Below are positions 33,143-42,894 of a DNA stretch of 64,000 nt, piece after piece. Numbering within the stretch: the stretch's first letter is position 1; each line of letters opens with the position of its first letter. The notes beneath the pieces are model-generated. The model saw only the letters and a program-made list of their open reading frames with translations. It was not told the DNA's origin and did no database searches. The translations under genes and the position numbers were made by a program. This stretch comes from Marinobacter sp. ELB17 (lineage in GTDB: Bacteria; Pseudomonadota; Gammaproteobacteria; Pseudomonadales; Oleiphilaceae), in contig NZ_AAXY01000003.1 in NCBI RefSeq assembly GCF_000169375.1, positions 1 through 64,000 of the forward strand, written 5' to 3'.

Positions 33143-35527
33143 TCAACCGCTGGAAGACACCTCCACGCGGTTGCGGCCGTTTCTTTTCGCTCGATAAAGC
33201 GCCTTATCCGCCAACCCCATCAGCTTTTCTGGATTGAGGGTACTGTCCGGCCAATTGGCCACCCCCACTGACATCGTCAAAGGCCGCAAAGCCACACCCT
33301 CATGCTCAAGCCTGAGGCTCTGTACCCGCTCACACAGCCCCTTCGCTTTTGCCTTCGCCTGGGCACTGCTGGCACCGGCCATAATGATCACAAATTCCTC
33401 GCCGCCGTAGCGGCAAACCACATCGCTTTCGCGAAACGCTGGCGCCAACTCACTGGCAATGCGTTGCAGCACCAGATCGCCAACTTCATGGCCGTAATCG
33501 TCATTGAAGCGTTTGAAGTGGTCCACATCCGCAATCAGTAACGTCAGCGGGCGTTGACTGCGCAGACACACCGCCAGCTCGTGTTTTATCAACCGATCGA
33601 AAAAGCGGCGATTGTGCAGCCCAGTGAGCGCGTCTTCGTAAGAAAATCTTTGTAAATCATCCTGTAATAATACACCGGACAGCGTAAGCCCGATTTTCTG
33701 GATAATCTGATCCATTGAAAAATACAGACGGGCGATGCCATATTCAGTTGTGTTGGCAGAAAAGTATTCCGGCATTTCCAGCTGCAACAAACCAATAGTG
33801 TGACTCCCGCTCTCAGCCTTTTGCACGTTAATCCATAAACACAGGTTGTGCAGAGCGGCGGGCAAATCGGTATCGTCTGACGGCAAGTCGTGGATATCCG
33901 CAAACAGACGAGTGGGCGGCGGCAGGCTTATTAAGCCATCAAACGTCTCTGGCAGCGGTCTGGGGTTGGTGAAAGTGCTGGAAGAGTTAGAGTTGTAACC
34001 CCAGCTCACAACCTGGCGCCAGCAGTCCTCAGGCAGGTAGGTGCATAGCGCATCCGGCTGGTACAGAACACCCCGTAGTGGACTGGTCAAGGCAGGAAGT
34101 TCGAGCACCAGCAATTCCATGGCCTGGGTTAACGAAACGCAGCGCTGCAGGCCCGCGACAACGACATCGGACAGGTGGTTTTTCTCATTTTCAAACGTCA
34201 ACAGCTTTACTCGCCGGCGCTCACGGAGGGTCAGTGCCTCGGCTTTTGCCGTGCGTTCAGCCACCTCCTGTTCAAGACCCGCGTTCATTTGCTGAAGCTG
34301 GATCTGCATATGACGGTAATGCGCCACTGAAATGCTGATAACCGCCAGCAGAAATAACAGAACACCCCAGCTAAAGGGCACTCTTACCCAAGGCAGGAAT
34401 CCGTGAGCCACCGCCATATCGGCCATCAACAAAAGACAGTAAACACCAAATACCGCCAGCAACAGTCTCTGCTCACCAGACATCTGGCGAATGTCGAACA
34501 ACGCCATGGCCGACATGATGATCAAAGACACCAGAAACAGACCGTCAAACACTGGATAGGTAGATGCCAGAGTGACCAGCCCCAAAAGCGATGCCCCCAG
34601 CGCCAGCACCAGGTACAGCAGATGCAGCTGCCACAGCCGTCTGAGCAACCGCGCCGGCCTTGTTCCACGCCACTGCGTCAGCATCACCCCCAAAGCAACC
34701 GGCACCATGTAATAAGAGCCGGCTTCCAGATACTCCCACACTAACGGTTGGTGCCACAGCAGCTGGTTCGCATCAGTGCCGGCGAGCAGCAGGAGTGATG
34801 AGCTGGAGGCAAATAAAGCAATGCCACTAAAGCCCTGATCGTCTTTGCGCACGAACGCAAAAACCGCAGCCAGCAGTGCCAGCAGCGCGCACATTCCAGC
34901 CACGATCAGTGATTTTACCGAATTTTTCAGAATATAGGGCACCAGGGCCTGCTGTTCCATAACAGCCACTTTGCCCCACAAGCCAATATCGATGTAGTTG
35001 GAATAAATTCTGAAATACAGGGGCTTGTCGTGGTAATCCGGTGGCAGTGCAATAGCATGCCAGGGCCAGCCAGCAAACTCACCACGGCCCTCGGCATCGA
35101 ACTCACCAAACTGGTAAATCTGCCGGTCGCCTTGCCAGACCTGCACAATCAGATCAACACTGAATATATAGAGCATCGGATCGTGCCAGTGGCCGGCCGG
35201 CAGTGTTACTCGGTACCACACGTTATTACGACCATTCCGGTTGGGCGGGTTTGAGGGGAAATTGATGGCGGACCACTGATCCAGGGCGGACGTTTCTGTC
35301 CATGTAGGGACACCGTTGGCGCCTATCGGGGAGTCGCCCCAGCGATATTCCCAGCCTTCGGTGACCGGTTGACTGGCAGCAGAGGCAACTGAAGAACCTA
35401 TCGCCAACCAAAACAGGGCAGCAACAATGAGGCACGGGAGTGTCAGGGTCAGGCGGAGAGGTGCCAAGAACATCGAAGAAAGCGGCCTTCCAGCTGTGGC
35501 GATCACATGATTGTAGATCATTGCCAT
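33143..35527 (-). CDS. 7TMR-DISM diguanylate cyclase
   Basis: About 794 residues. A signal/TM segment near 20-50 is followed by a periplasmic 7TMR-DISM type extracellular domain (WSAINFPSNPPNRNG, VWYRVTLPAG, LYFRIYSNYIDIGLWG), then seven helices about 210-400. A coiled-coil with AERTAKAEALTLRERRR follows near 425, then a GAF-like segment and a C-terminal GGDEF domain (DALTGLHNRRFFDRL, ADVDHFKRFNDDYGHEVGD, YGGEEF). An RxxD inhibitory site (RESD) lies five residues before GGEEF. It probably turns binding of a carbohydrate-like or small ligand into c-di-GMP. Start uncertain: ATG 35527 has TAGGTG upstream, but GTG 35536 and later Mets are possible. Confidence 0.87.
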   Translation of the reverse strand: MAMIYNHVIATAGRPLSSMFLAPLRLTLTLPCLIVAALFWLAIGSSVASAASQPVTEGWEYRWGDSPIGANGVPTWTETSALDQWSAINFPSNPPNRNGRNNVWYRVTLPAGHWHDPMLYIFSVDLIVQVWQGDRQIYQFGEFDAEGRGEFAGWPWHAIALPPDYHDKPLYFRIYSNYIDIGLWGKVAVMEQQALVPYILKNSVKSLIVAGMCALLALLAAVFAFVRKDDQGFSGIALFASSSSLLLLAGTDANQLLWHQPLVWEYLEAGSYYMVPVALGVMLTQWRGTRPARLLRRLWQLHLLYLVLALGASLLGLVTLASTYPVFDGLFLVSLIIMSAMALFDIRQMSGEQRLLLAVFGVYCLLLMADMAVAHGFLPWVRVPFSWGVLLFLLAVISISVAHYRHMQIQLQQMNAGLEQEVAERTAKAEALTLRERRRVKLLTFENEKNHLSDVVVAGLQRCVSLTQAMELLVLELPALTSPLRGVLYQPDALCTYLPEDCWRQVVSWGYNSNSSSTFTNPRPLPETFDGLISLPPPTRLFADIHDLPSDDTDLPAALHNLCLWINVQKAESGSHTIGLLQLEMPEYFSANTTEYGIARLYFSMDQIIQKIGLTLSGVLLQDDLQRFSYEDALTGLHNRRFFDRLIKHELAVCLRSQRPLTLLIADVDHFKRFNDDYGHEVGDLVLQRIASELAPAFRESDVVCRYGGEEFVIIMAGASSAQAKAKAKGLCERVQSLRLEHEGVALRPLTMSVGVANWPDSTLNPEKLMGLADKALYRAKRNGRNRVEVSSSG

Positions 35528-35635
35528 GTCTGACACCTACATTTACGACACATAAACGGCTGCGAGTTCGCTTTTGCACTCATCGGCCTGCCCGGCCGCT
35601 ATTGCCACCAGGCAGGCCGCCTATAGCAGGCCAGA

Positions 35636-36676
35636 TTAACGACCTGACTTCAGTTTTTCCCAATACTTGGCGTAAACCTGCATTGCTTCATCGCCAATGT
35701 CGGTCTGGAATTCAGCGTTCACCATGTCTGCCGCCGTGGGGTAGCTGGCGCGATTGTTGGCAACCGCATCGTCTAGCAGCTCACGGGCAGGCAGCACCGG
35801 TGTCGCATAGCCGATATCGGTGCTGATCAGGGCAGCAATTTCCGGGCGCAGCACAAAGCTGATGAACTTGTGGGCGGCATCTGGGTTCTTCGCATTCTTC
35901 GGAATAACGAAGCTGTCGAGCCACACGATAATGCCTTCTTCCGGATACACGTATTCCAGCGATTCCAGGACGTCTTTGCCCATCACCGCTTCACCGTTCC
36001 AGATCATGCCAATGTCCACTTCGCCTTCCAGAAACGGCATGCGCGGGGCATCAGAATTGAAGGTTCTTATCGAAGGCATCAGTTCGGTGAGCTTTTTATA
36101 AGCCTCTTCAATCTGCTGCGGATCGGTGCTATTACCGGAGTAACCCAACACCCGCAGTGCCATGTGGAACACTTCGCGCATGTCGTTGGTCAGAATGACC
36201 CGGCCGTTAAAGCGCTCCTCCCACAAATCCGCCCAGGCGGTGACCGGCTCACCGTCGATGGCGGCGATGTCTACGCCCAGCCCGGTGGTGCCCCACATGT
36301 AAGGCACGCTGTATTCATTGCCCTTATCGATGTCCAGATTGATCAGCTCCGGGTCAAGCTGGTCAAAGCCCTCAATCTTGCTGCGATCAATCGGCATCAG
36401 CAGGCCTTCGTTGCGCATTTTGCTCACGAAGTAGGTAGACGGCACGGCCAGATCGTAGGCGGCGCTGTCGTCCAGCAATTTCAAACGGGCGTACATGGCC
36501 TCGTTGCTGTCATAGGTGGTGTATACCACCTGTATACCGGTTTCTTCCTCGAAGCGGGTCATCACTTCCTGAGGCATATATTCAGACCAGTTGTACAGGT
36601 TCAGTACCTTGGGCTCTTCCGAGCTGCAGCCCACAAGGCCAGCCGTCAATATTCCCGCCAGTGCCAATTTTTTCAT
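35636..36676 (-). CDS. potD: polyamine ABC transporter substrate-binding lipoprotein
   Basis: A 346-residue spermidine/putrescine-binding protein of the PotD type. The start at 36676 gives a lipoprotein signal (LAGILTAGLVGCSS, Cys near 18). Conserved parts: LNLYNWSEYMPQ, YDSNEAMYARLK, PSTYFVSKMRNEG, NEYSVPYMWGTTGLG, FHMALRVLGYSGNSTDP and GMIWNGEAV. The ATG overlaps the potC stop (ATGA), so translation is coupled; AGGAAC lies upstream. Last gene of potABCD. Unlike the two NspS-like proteins earlier in the window, it sits with a complete transporter. Confidence 0.92.
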   Translation of the reverse strand: MKKLALAGILTAGLVGCSSEEPKVLNLYNWSEYMPQEVMTRFEEETGIQVVYTTYDSNEAMYARLKLLDDSAAYDLAVPSTYFVSKMRNEGLLMPIDRSKIEGFDQLDPELINLDIDKGNEYSVPYMWGTTGLGVDIAAIDGEPVTAWADLWEERFNGRVILTNDMREVFHMALRVLGYSGNSTDPQQIEEAYKKLTELMPSIRTFNSDAPRMPFLEGEVDIGMIWNGEAVMGKDVLESLEYVYPEEGIIVWLDSFVIPKNAKNPDAAHKFISFVLRPEIAALISTDIGYATPVLPARELLDDAVANNRASYPTAADMVNAEFQTDIGDEAMQVYAKYWEKLKSGR

Positions 36677-37440
36677 TGTTTGTTCCTCATCAATATCCAT
36701 TGCGACAACAACAGCATCACCAGTGAAAACACCAGTAACAAAGTGCCTAAAGCATTCACTTCAGGTTTCAGGCCCACACGCACCATGGAGTAGATGCGCA
36801 GGGGCAATATTTCGTAACTGGGTCCGCTAACAAAAGTGCTGACGACCACGTCATCCATGGACAGTGTAAAGCCCAGCAGCCAACCCGCCAGCAGCGCCGG
36901 CATAATCACCGGAATCAGCACGGTGCGAGTCATAGTGAAGTCGCTGGCGCCCAAATCCCGTGCAGCTTCCGGCAAACGCTCGTCAAATCCGCTGAGCCGC
37001 GCCATTACGGTAATCACTACAAACGGTAAACAGAAGGTGACGTGGGCCAGCAGTAACGACACATAGCCCAGCTGGATACCCGCCAGCAAAAACAGACCCA
37101 GCAAGGATATAGCCAATACGATCTCCGGGGACATCATCACCACAAACAACATGCCTTTCAGCGCTTTTTTGCCGCGAAAACGATAGCGATGAAGCGCCAG
37201 TGCGGTCAACGCGCCAATCAGGGTAGACACGGTAGCAGCCGTGAGCGCCAGGAACAGCGAGTTGCCCAAGGCTTTCATCATGGCGTAGTTGTTAAACAGC
37301 GATTCATACCAGCGCAGGCTAAGCCCGCCCCAGCTATAGCCTGTGCGTGAATTGTTAAACGAGAACACCACCAACACGGCGATGGGGATGTACAGAAGAA
37401 GGTAGACCAGTGCCAGGTAAGTCCGCGGTAGCCAGCGCAT
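36673..37440 (-). CDS. potC: polyamine ABC transporter permease
   Basis: A 255-residue inner-membrane permease with six helices. FNNSRTGYSWGGLSLRWYESLF near the start (in parts) and the EAA loop EAARDLGASDFTMTRTVLIPVIMPALLAG are typical for PotC/PotI. It pairs with PotB. Its start overlaps the potB stop (TGATG) and its stop overlaps the potD start. Confidence 0.92.
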   Translation of the reverse strand: MRWLPRTYLALVYLLLYIPIAVLVVFSFNNSRTGYSWGGLSLRWYESLFNNYAMMKALGNSLFLALTAATVSTLIGALTALALHRYRFRGKKALKGMLFVVMMSPEIVLAISLLGLFLLAGIQLGYVSLLLAHVTFCLPFVVITVMARLSGFDERLPEAARDLGASDFTMTRTVLIPVIMPALLAGWLLGFTLSMDDVVVSTFVSGPSYEILPLRIYSMVRVGLKPEVNALGTLLLVFSLVMLLLSQWILMRNKQ

Positions 37441-38300
37441 CAGGAACTCTCCTCGCCCAGGCGTTGTTTGCTCAGGCGGTGGGCGAACATCAACAGCGCC
37501 ATGGTCAGGGTCAACACGATGCTGGCGGCCGCACCAAAGGGCCAGTTGCGGGCATCCAGAAACTGATTTTTAATCACGTTGCCCACCAGAAGGTTGCGCG
37601 AGCCACCGAGTATGTCAGGCACAAAAAACAGCCCCATGGCCGGCAGCAACACCAGCATAACGCCGGCCAGAACACCCGGCAGGGTGAGCGGAATAATCAC
37701 ATTTTTGAAGGTGGCAAGGCGCCCTGCGCCCAGATCGTGGGAGGCTAATAGCACGTCCTGACGTAAATCATCAAACACCGCGTACAAGGGCAGAATCATA
37801 AACGGCAGCAGCAGATACACCAGCCCGATAATCACCGCGCCCTGGGTGTACAGCATTTGTAAGGGCTCAGAAATCCAACCCAGCCACAGCAGTGCACTGT
37901 TCAGCAGGCCGTTGGTGGCCAGAATCAGTTTCAGAGCGTAAACCCGCACCAGCGAATTGGTCCAGAAGGGTATGATCAATAAAAATATCAGCAGCATCTG
38001 CTGGCGTTTCTGCACTTTGGACAGCGCCCAGGCAAACGGATAGCCAATCAACAGGCATATCGCCGTGGTCAATGTCGCCATCCACAAGGAGTTTAAAAAC
38101 ACGTCCAGATACAGCGGATTGAACAACTGGCGGTAAGCATCCAGGTTCAGTGGCAAGGCGATAAACGTGGATGGGTCGCGGGTCATCACACTGGCACCCA
38201 CCACCAGCAGGTTGGGCGCCAGCACCAGAAACAGAAGCCAACCCCACACCAGCACCAGAACAGCGGTTTTAAAAGGCTGTAGCCTAATGCTCAGCATCAT
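37440..38300 (-). CDS. potB: polyamine ABC transporter permease
   Basis: A 286-residue permease with six helices: [24 protein letters not shown] (in parts), [18 protein letters not shown] and an EAA loop with [25 protein letters not shown] match PotB/PotH. The start at 38300 overlaps the end of potA by 17 bases, so translation is coupled. Forms the membrane channel with PotC. Confidence 0.92.
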   Translation of the reverse strand: MMLSIRLQPFKTAVLVLVWGWLLFLVLAPNLLVVGASVMTRDPSTFIALPLNLDAYRQLFNPLYLDVFLNSLWMATLTTAICLLIGYPFAWALSKVQKRQQMLLIFLLIIPFWTNSLVRVYALKLILATNGLLNSALLWLGWISEPLQMLYTQGAVIIGLVYLLLPFMILPLYAVFDDLRQDVLLASHDLGAGRLATFKNVIIPLTLPGVLAGVMLVLLPAMGLFFVPDILGGSRNLLVGNVIKNQFLDARNWPFGAAASIVLTLTMALLMFAHRLSKQRLGEESS

Positions 38301-39420
38301 CGGCGGCCTGCTCCTCTTCGTCGGTCAGCGGTTGGTCTTGTTCTTCGGCCAACAGCCATTCCCAGCCGTCTACCCAGCTAACCCGCACTTTCTCGCCAAT
38401 GTTGTAATCGAAAGTTGGGTCGTCTTCATCAAAAAACTCGCTGGCCATCACCTGGCTGCCGTCTTCCAGCTCGATCACCGAATCCAGAGTGCTGCCTTTG
38501 TAATTACGTTCGACAATCTCGCCGGCCACGCCTTCGCTGTCGTCTGGCGCCAGCACGCGGATGTCTTCCGGGCGCAGCAGTACGTGCAGTGACTGGTTCA
38601 GGGTGACACGGAAAGAGGGCTTGTTCAGTACCCGCTTCAGGCCGAACACATCCACGCTGATCTCGCGATCGCCAATGCTGGTGACCTGTCCCGGAAAAAA
38701 GTTGGTCTGCCCCACAAAACGCGCGGTGAATAAGTTGGCCGGGCGCTCGTAAACTTCCCGCGGTGTGCCCAGCTGTTGGATATAGCCGTCTTTCAGCACC
38801 GCAATGCGGTCTGACATAGACAGCGCTTCCTCCTGATCGTGGGTCACGAACACAAAGGTAATGCCCAGTTCACGCTGCAGGCGCTTGAGCTCTACCTGCA
38901 TGGTGCGGCGCAGCTTGTAATCCAGTGCTGACAAGGGTTCGTCCAGCAACAGCATTTTTGGACGCTTCACCACCGCGCGGGCGATCGCTACCCGTTGCTG
39001 CTGGCCGCCAGACAACTGATGCGGCTTACGCTTAACGAAATCTTCCAGCTGCACCATCGCCAGAACTTCTGCTACCCGTTCGCGGATTTCCGCCGTTGGG
39101 CGCTTTTCCATTTTCAAGCCATAGGCCACGTTGTCATACACTGACATGTGGGGAAAAAGGGCGTAACTCTGGAATACGGTATTGAGGGGGCGTTGCTCGG
39201 GAGGCTGGTCGGTAATGTCGACTCCGGCGAGGGTAACGGTGCCGTTATCGGGAAGTTCAAAACCCGCCATCATTCTCAACAGTGTGGTTTTGCCGCAACC
39301 GGAGGGGCCTAGTAGCGTGATGAACTCACCGTCAAAAATATCCAGCGTGAGCGAATCCAGTACGGTTTTACCGTCGAACTGTTTGCTGATTGTGCTCAGC
39401 GAAAGTAACGTTTTTTCCAT
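38284..39420 (-). CDS. potA: polyamine ABC transporter ATPase
   Basis: A 378-residue cytoplasmic ATPase. Walker [10 protein letters not shown] near 40, Q-loop [20 protein letters not shown], signature LSGGQQQR, Walker [12 protein letters not shown] and H-loop THDQEEA are all intact, and a C-terminal TOBE domain follows ([17 protein letters not shown]). The start at 39420 is chosen because homology begins at [12 protein letters not shown]; a longer frame to 39510 looks like read-through of upstream DNA. The protein ends in an acidic tail ([12 protein letters not shown]). First gene of potABCD, powered import of spermidine or putrescine. Confidence 0.93.
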   Translation of the reverse strand: MEKTLLSLSTISKQFDGKTVLDSLTLDIFDGEFITLLGPSGCGKTTLLRMMAGFELPDNGTVTLAGVDITDQPPEQRPLNTVFQSYALFPHMSVYDNVAYGLKMEKRPTAEIRERVAEVLAMVQLEDFVKRKPHQLSGGQQQRVAIARAVVKRPKMLLLDEPLSALDYKLRRTMQVELKRLQRELGITFVFVTHDQEEALSMSDRIAVLKDGYIQQLGTPREVYERPANLFTARFVGQTNFFPGQVTSIGDREISVDVFGLKRVLNKPSFRVTLNQSLHVLLRPEDIRVLAPDDSEGVAGEIVERNYKGSTLDSVIELEDGSQVMASEFFDEDDPTFDYNIGEKVRVSWVDGWEWLLAEEQDQPLTDEEEQAADDAEH

Positions 39421-39558
39421 CAAACCAGCCCAAATCGAAACGGTGTCACCGTGGGTGAACGCAAAAAGCAAAAGGGGCGTGAGGATAATCCACAACGCCC
39501 GCAGTTGCATTCTTTTTAACCAGTCTTTGACTCTGCCAAATCCTGGCGTTCCGCCTGT

Positions 39559-40623
39559 TTATTCGTTAACAACCGAGTTCAGATACGCCTTGTCAGAAAT
39601 GTTAGTCCACTGGCGCACCTGCTTCAGGTACTCCTGCTGGGAAGTAATGATTTCCTTTGCCAACGGATCTGCGGCGCTGGCCTCTTTCAACAGTCTTTCG
39701 GTGACATCGCGCAGAGCGCTGATGACTTCCGGCGGGAAGATTTTGTGGGTAACGTCCGGGTAATCCTGCTGCATACGGCTCCAGGCCACACCGCTTTCAT
39801 GGGTGCTCTGGATGTACATGTCATAGGCCGCAGTGCGCATGGCCACACGCAGAATTTCCTGCAGGTCTTCTGGCAGCTTGTTCCAGGTTTTCTCGTTAAT
39901 CAGAAATTGGACTTCAGCGCCGGGTTCCTGCCAGCCGGAATAATAGTATTTGGCAATCTGGTGGAAGCCCATCTGTAAATCCAGAGCCGGGCCTACCCAC
40001 TCAACGGCGTCGATGGTGCCCCTTTCAAGAGCGCTATAGAGTTCGCCCGGCGGAATGTTGGTTACCGCAACACCCAGCTCTGACATCACTTCACCCGCGA
40101 ACCCCGGGGTGCGCATTTTAATGCCCTTCAGGTCATCCAATGAGGTGATTTCATCACGAAACCAGCCGCCCATCTGGTTGCCGGTGTTGCCACCGGGAAA
40201 CGACAGCAGGCCAAAAGGCTGGTAAACCTTCTGTGCCAGCTCCATGCCGCCACCGTGATAGAACCAGGCGTACTGCTCTGGCGCTATCATGCCAAACGGC
40301 ACGGTGGTGAAGTACATGGCGTTAGGAATGCTGCCCTTATAGTAATAAGAGGCCGTATGGCCCATGTCGTATTGGCCGTTGCGCACCAGGTCAAAAATGC
40401 CAAAAGGCGCTTTGTGCTTATTGGACGAATCGATGCGGATTTTCAGCCGTCCGCCAGACATGGTTTCTGCCATTTCTGCCATGTGTTTGGTGGTGTCCCC
40501 CAATATGGGCGAGCTGGGGCCCCAGGTCTCCGCCAGTCGCAGGTTATAAGTTTCCTCAGCCAATGCTGAGGATGTGGCCAGGGTTGCGGCCAGGGCCAAA
40601 GTGGCCACGATCAGTTTACGCAT
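39559..40623 (-). CDS. TRAP transporter substrate-binding protein, orphan
   Basis: A 354-residue DctP-type periplasmic protein with signal peptide (cleavage near ALA at 22). YNLRLAETWGPSSPILGD, KIRIDSSNKHKAPFGIFDLVR, MGHTASYYYKGSIPNAMYF, GGNTGNQMGGWFRDEI, MRTPGFAGEVMSELG and ERGTIDAVEWVGPALD resemble the TakP/DctP7 group that binds keto acids or other monocarboxylates, with the Arg-Trp region near 150-215 for the carboxylate. No DctQ or DctM gene is adjacent, so it must serve a distant transporter or be an orphan left after loss. Follows potA in the opposite-neighbour sense but 138 bases apart. Confidence 0.85.
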   Translation of the reverse strand: MRKLIVATLALAATLATSSALAEETYNLRLAETWGPSSPILGDTTKHMAEMAETMSGGRLKIRIDSSNKHKAPFGIFDLVRNGQYDMGHTASYYYKGSIPNAMYFTTVPFGMIAPEQYAWFYHGGGMELAQKVYQPFGLLSFPGGNTGNQMGGWFRDEITSLDDLKGIKMRTPGFAGEVMSELGVAVTNIPPGELYSALERGTIDAVEWVGPALDLQMGFHQIAKYYYSGWQEPGAEVQFLINEKTWNKLPEDLQEILRVAMRTAAYDMYIQSTHESGVAWSRMQQDYPDVTHKIFPPEVISALRDVTERLLKEASAADPLAKEIITSQQEYLKQVRQWTNISDKAYLNSVVNE

Positions 40624-40647
40624 TGTTATGTCACCTTATTGTTGTGT

Positions 40648-41128
40648 TTAAACTTTGAAGTTTCCGATCAAATGTTGCAAAGACTCACTCAAACGCGCCA
40701 GCTCGTGGCTGGCCTCGTGGGTCTGACCAACCCCAGTATCGCTTTGCTGGGCCGCATCGACAAGACGCACCACGTTTTGATTTATCTCTTCGGCCACCTG
40801 GCTTTGTTGCTCGGAAACGGTGGCAATCTGGGTGACCTGATCGTGTATCTGCCCAACAGAGATTTCAATGGTGGCTAAAGCCTGAGCAGCATGGCTGATA
40901 CGCTCGATGGTTTCAGCCGAACGCTCCCGCGACTGGTTCATACACTCGGCGGCGGCACGGGATTCGGTCACGATGCAATCTGATCGGTTTCCGAACCCTG
41001 CCGCTGAACCGATGCGCGGGTTTCGTTGGCCACGCTGCTCAGTTCTTCCGCAGCTGAAGCCACCTGATCGGTGGTGGCCGATACTTGGCGAATGGTTTCC
41101 TGGATGTTGATCACAAAGGTATCCTTAC
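40648..41128 (-). pseudogene. methyl-accepting chemotaxis protein, 3' remnant
   Basis: Two frames together encode the distal signalling half of a chemoreceptor: INIQETIRQVSATTDQVASAAEELSSVANETR (in parts), then after a stop near 40984 and a small deletion the other frame continues RAAAECMNQSRERSAETIERI, HDQVTQIATVSEQQSQVAEEINQNV and ends LQHLIGNFKV. The hairpin tip, membrane helices and ligand domain are missing upstream of about 41128. It lies 24 bases from the orphan DctP start, so the pair may once have been a sensory or uptake module. Confidence 0.78.
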
Positions 41129-41169
41129 TTTATAATCGTACGTTAATTTCAGTCGTACTGATAAAGTGC

Positions 41170-42183
41170 TCAGCCTGCAAAGCCAACCGTTTTCAGGTTG
41201 GGCGGGCGATAATCCGGATCGCGACGCCAGCGTTCGCCAACCGACTCGTGAAGTCGGGTTTTGATGTTTGGCACCTGCAAAGGTCGAATTAATGGCCGGG
41301 CAAAACGGAACACATGACGTCGCGAATTATGCAGCTTGGCGCTGGCGCTCGGTTTGAGCGTTTCAACCAGGTGGTTTTCCACCCCCAGGCCCGTGGCCTC
41401 TGCTTCTTTTAACATCCATTCAAGCGGAGAGTCAGCGGCACACAAGCCCTTGTCATCTGGCCCGTAACCACCGCCAATATCACTGTGGGAGCCGGCAAAC
41501 CACACCTGTTGCAAGTCCAGCTTAGGCCGTGGCAACCAGAGCGTCGGTTCAAAGTCTTCACGGCGCTCGTCAATGGCCAGCGCGTGGCGGGCAAAACTCA
41601 CGTTACTACCCAGTTTGGTGTCGTAGAATTCGTCTTTGCTGTCAAACAGACCCATCAGGGAAAAAGGCACACCCAGGGCACCAACCGTATCCCACACGCC
41701 AACAAAACGAACCTGCCGGGACGGATGGCTGTGCGCTGCGCGAAAAGCCAGAGACTCCGCGCCTTCAGGTGCGTAGTCTTTTCCCGACTTTTTGTAGTGT
41801 TCAAATCCCTGCTGAATGCGCGCTGCGTCTACCCGTTTGAGAATGCCGCAGTTGTTGATCAACCCACACAGCGCCCGCACGGTGTAAGCCCCGCGACTGA
41901 AACCGAACAAATAGATTTCGTCACCCGGTGCGTAGTTCTGAACCAAATAGCGATAGCCATCAAGAATGTTCTTGTGCAGGCCCTGGCCCGTTACTCCACC
42001 AATCAGTGCGTTATGATACGAACCTATGCCCCAGTCATAAAACACCTGCTGTGGCAGTCCGTCCGCTGCGATAGGCGTTATCGCTCTGGCCAACCGCAAA
42101 ACGTTGGTTGGAAAATCCTGTTGCAGGTCTTCTTCTGGCCTGTTCCAGGTGCCGTCTGCGCAAATAACAATCCGTTTTGCCAT
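41170..42183 (-). CDS. DUF2235 alpha/beta hydrolase
   Basis: A 337-residue protein of the DUF2235 group (Tle1-like fold): KRIVICADGTWNRPEED at the start, a GxSxG nucleophile elbow in LFGFSRGAYTVRALCGLI near 105, then VRFVGVWDTVGALGVP and WFAGSHSDIGGGY with the usual Asp and His. Some DUF2235 proteins are type VI phospholipase effectors, but no VgrG, immunity or secretion gene is adjacent, and stand-alone members exist widely. The start at 42183 is chosen for GAGGAC upstream. Function unknown; possibly a lipid or ester hydrolase. Confidence 0.8.
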   Translation of the reverse strand: MAKRIVICADGTWNRPEEDLQQDFPTNVLRLARAITPIAADGLPQQVFYDWGIGSYHNALIGGVTGQGLHKNILDGYRYLVQNYAPGDEIYLFGFSRGAYTVRALCGLINNCGILKRVDAARIQQGFEHYKKSGKDYAPEGAESLAFRAAHSHPSRQVRFVGVWDTVGALGVPFSLMGLFDSKDEFYDTKLGSNVSFARHALAIDERREDFEPTLWLPRPKLDLQQVWFAGSHSDIGGGYGPDDKGLCAADSPLEWMLKEAEATGLGVENHLVETLKPSASAKLHNSRRHVFRFARPLIRPLQVPNIKTRLHESVGERWRRDPDYRPPNLKTVGFAG

Positions 42184-42474
42184 AGTACTGTCCTCGTTAG
42201 CCACACGGCGTATACCTGTTATTTAGTATAGTCGGGCTCTGGGTTTTCGCCGTAGCGCGGATCTCGACCCGCAAGGGCGCTGCCCGATACTGAGTGTTTT
42301 GGACAGCGGCAAAGTATTTCGCAGCCAGCACCAGGCCAAACACGCTGGCTGCAACAACTATGTGATTACCCCAAATTTTTTGGAGTCAGGTGCACTTTGA
42401 GTTAAAGGATAAAAGTGGCACAATACTGATTCGTTCAATTTTAGAATAACCTTATTCCAAAACGAGGATTCACC

Positions 42475-42855
42475 ATGAAAACCGTTCACGACCTTGTCGC
42501 CGAGGCCAAATTACACATTCAGGAAACGCCACTGGCCAATGCCGATGAAGCTATCCAGAATGCAGATTTGCTGATTGACGTCCGCGACGGCGACGAGTAC
42601 CGCCAAAGCCACATTCCTCACGCCATGAATATTTCCCGCGGTTTGCTCGAGTTCAAATTCAGCAACGACCCCACACTGGATAACCGTGGCCTGGGCATTG
42701 TGCTTTACTGCAAGAACTCAGGACGCTCGGCTTTGGCAGCCAAGGCATTACAAGAATTGGGCTATAGGAATGTACAGATTATAGAAGGCGGCTTTGAAGC
42801 CTGGCAGGCAGCGGACAAGCCGCAGGCCAAGCCAGAAATGCCCAGCTTCGATTAG
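42475..42855 (+). CDS. rhodanese-like sulfurtransferase
   Basis: A 126-residue single-domain rhodanese: LLIDVRDGDEYRQSHIPHAMNISRG, then the catalytic loop YCKNSGRSA with Cys near 82, and a C-terminal GGFEAWQAADKP. The Cys with the following Arg loop is intact. It can move sulfane sulfur to thiols or cyanide. GAGGATTCACC precedes the ATG. Convergent with the thioesterase gene. Confidence 0.88.
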   Translation: MKTVHDLVAEAKLHIQETPLANADEAIQNADLLIDVRDGDEYRQSHIPHAMNISRGLLEFKFSNDPTLDNRGLGIVLYCKNSGRSALAAKALQELGYRNVQIIEGGFEAWQAADKPQAKPEMPSFD

Positions 42856-42894
42856 CAGCCGGGTGCAGGCAATGGCAGGGTATAACAAGCAGGC

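Noticed and set aside
35870..36793. 307-codon frame opposite potD
   Set aside because: It is a shadow of the clear potD and potC frames, without its own start signals or homology.
42199..42405. Minus-strand open stretch with a hydrophobic segment (VVAASVFGLVLAAKYFAAV) before the DUF2235 gene
   Set aside because: No usable start codon before the hydrophobic part and no ribosome-binding site.
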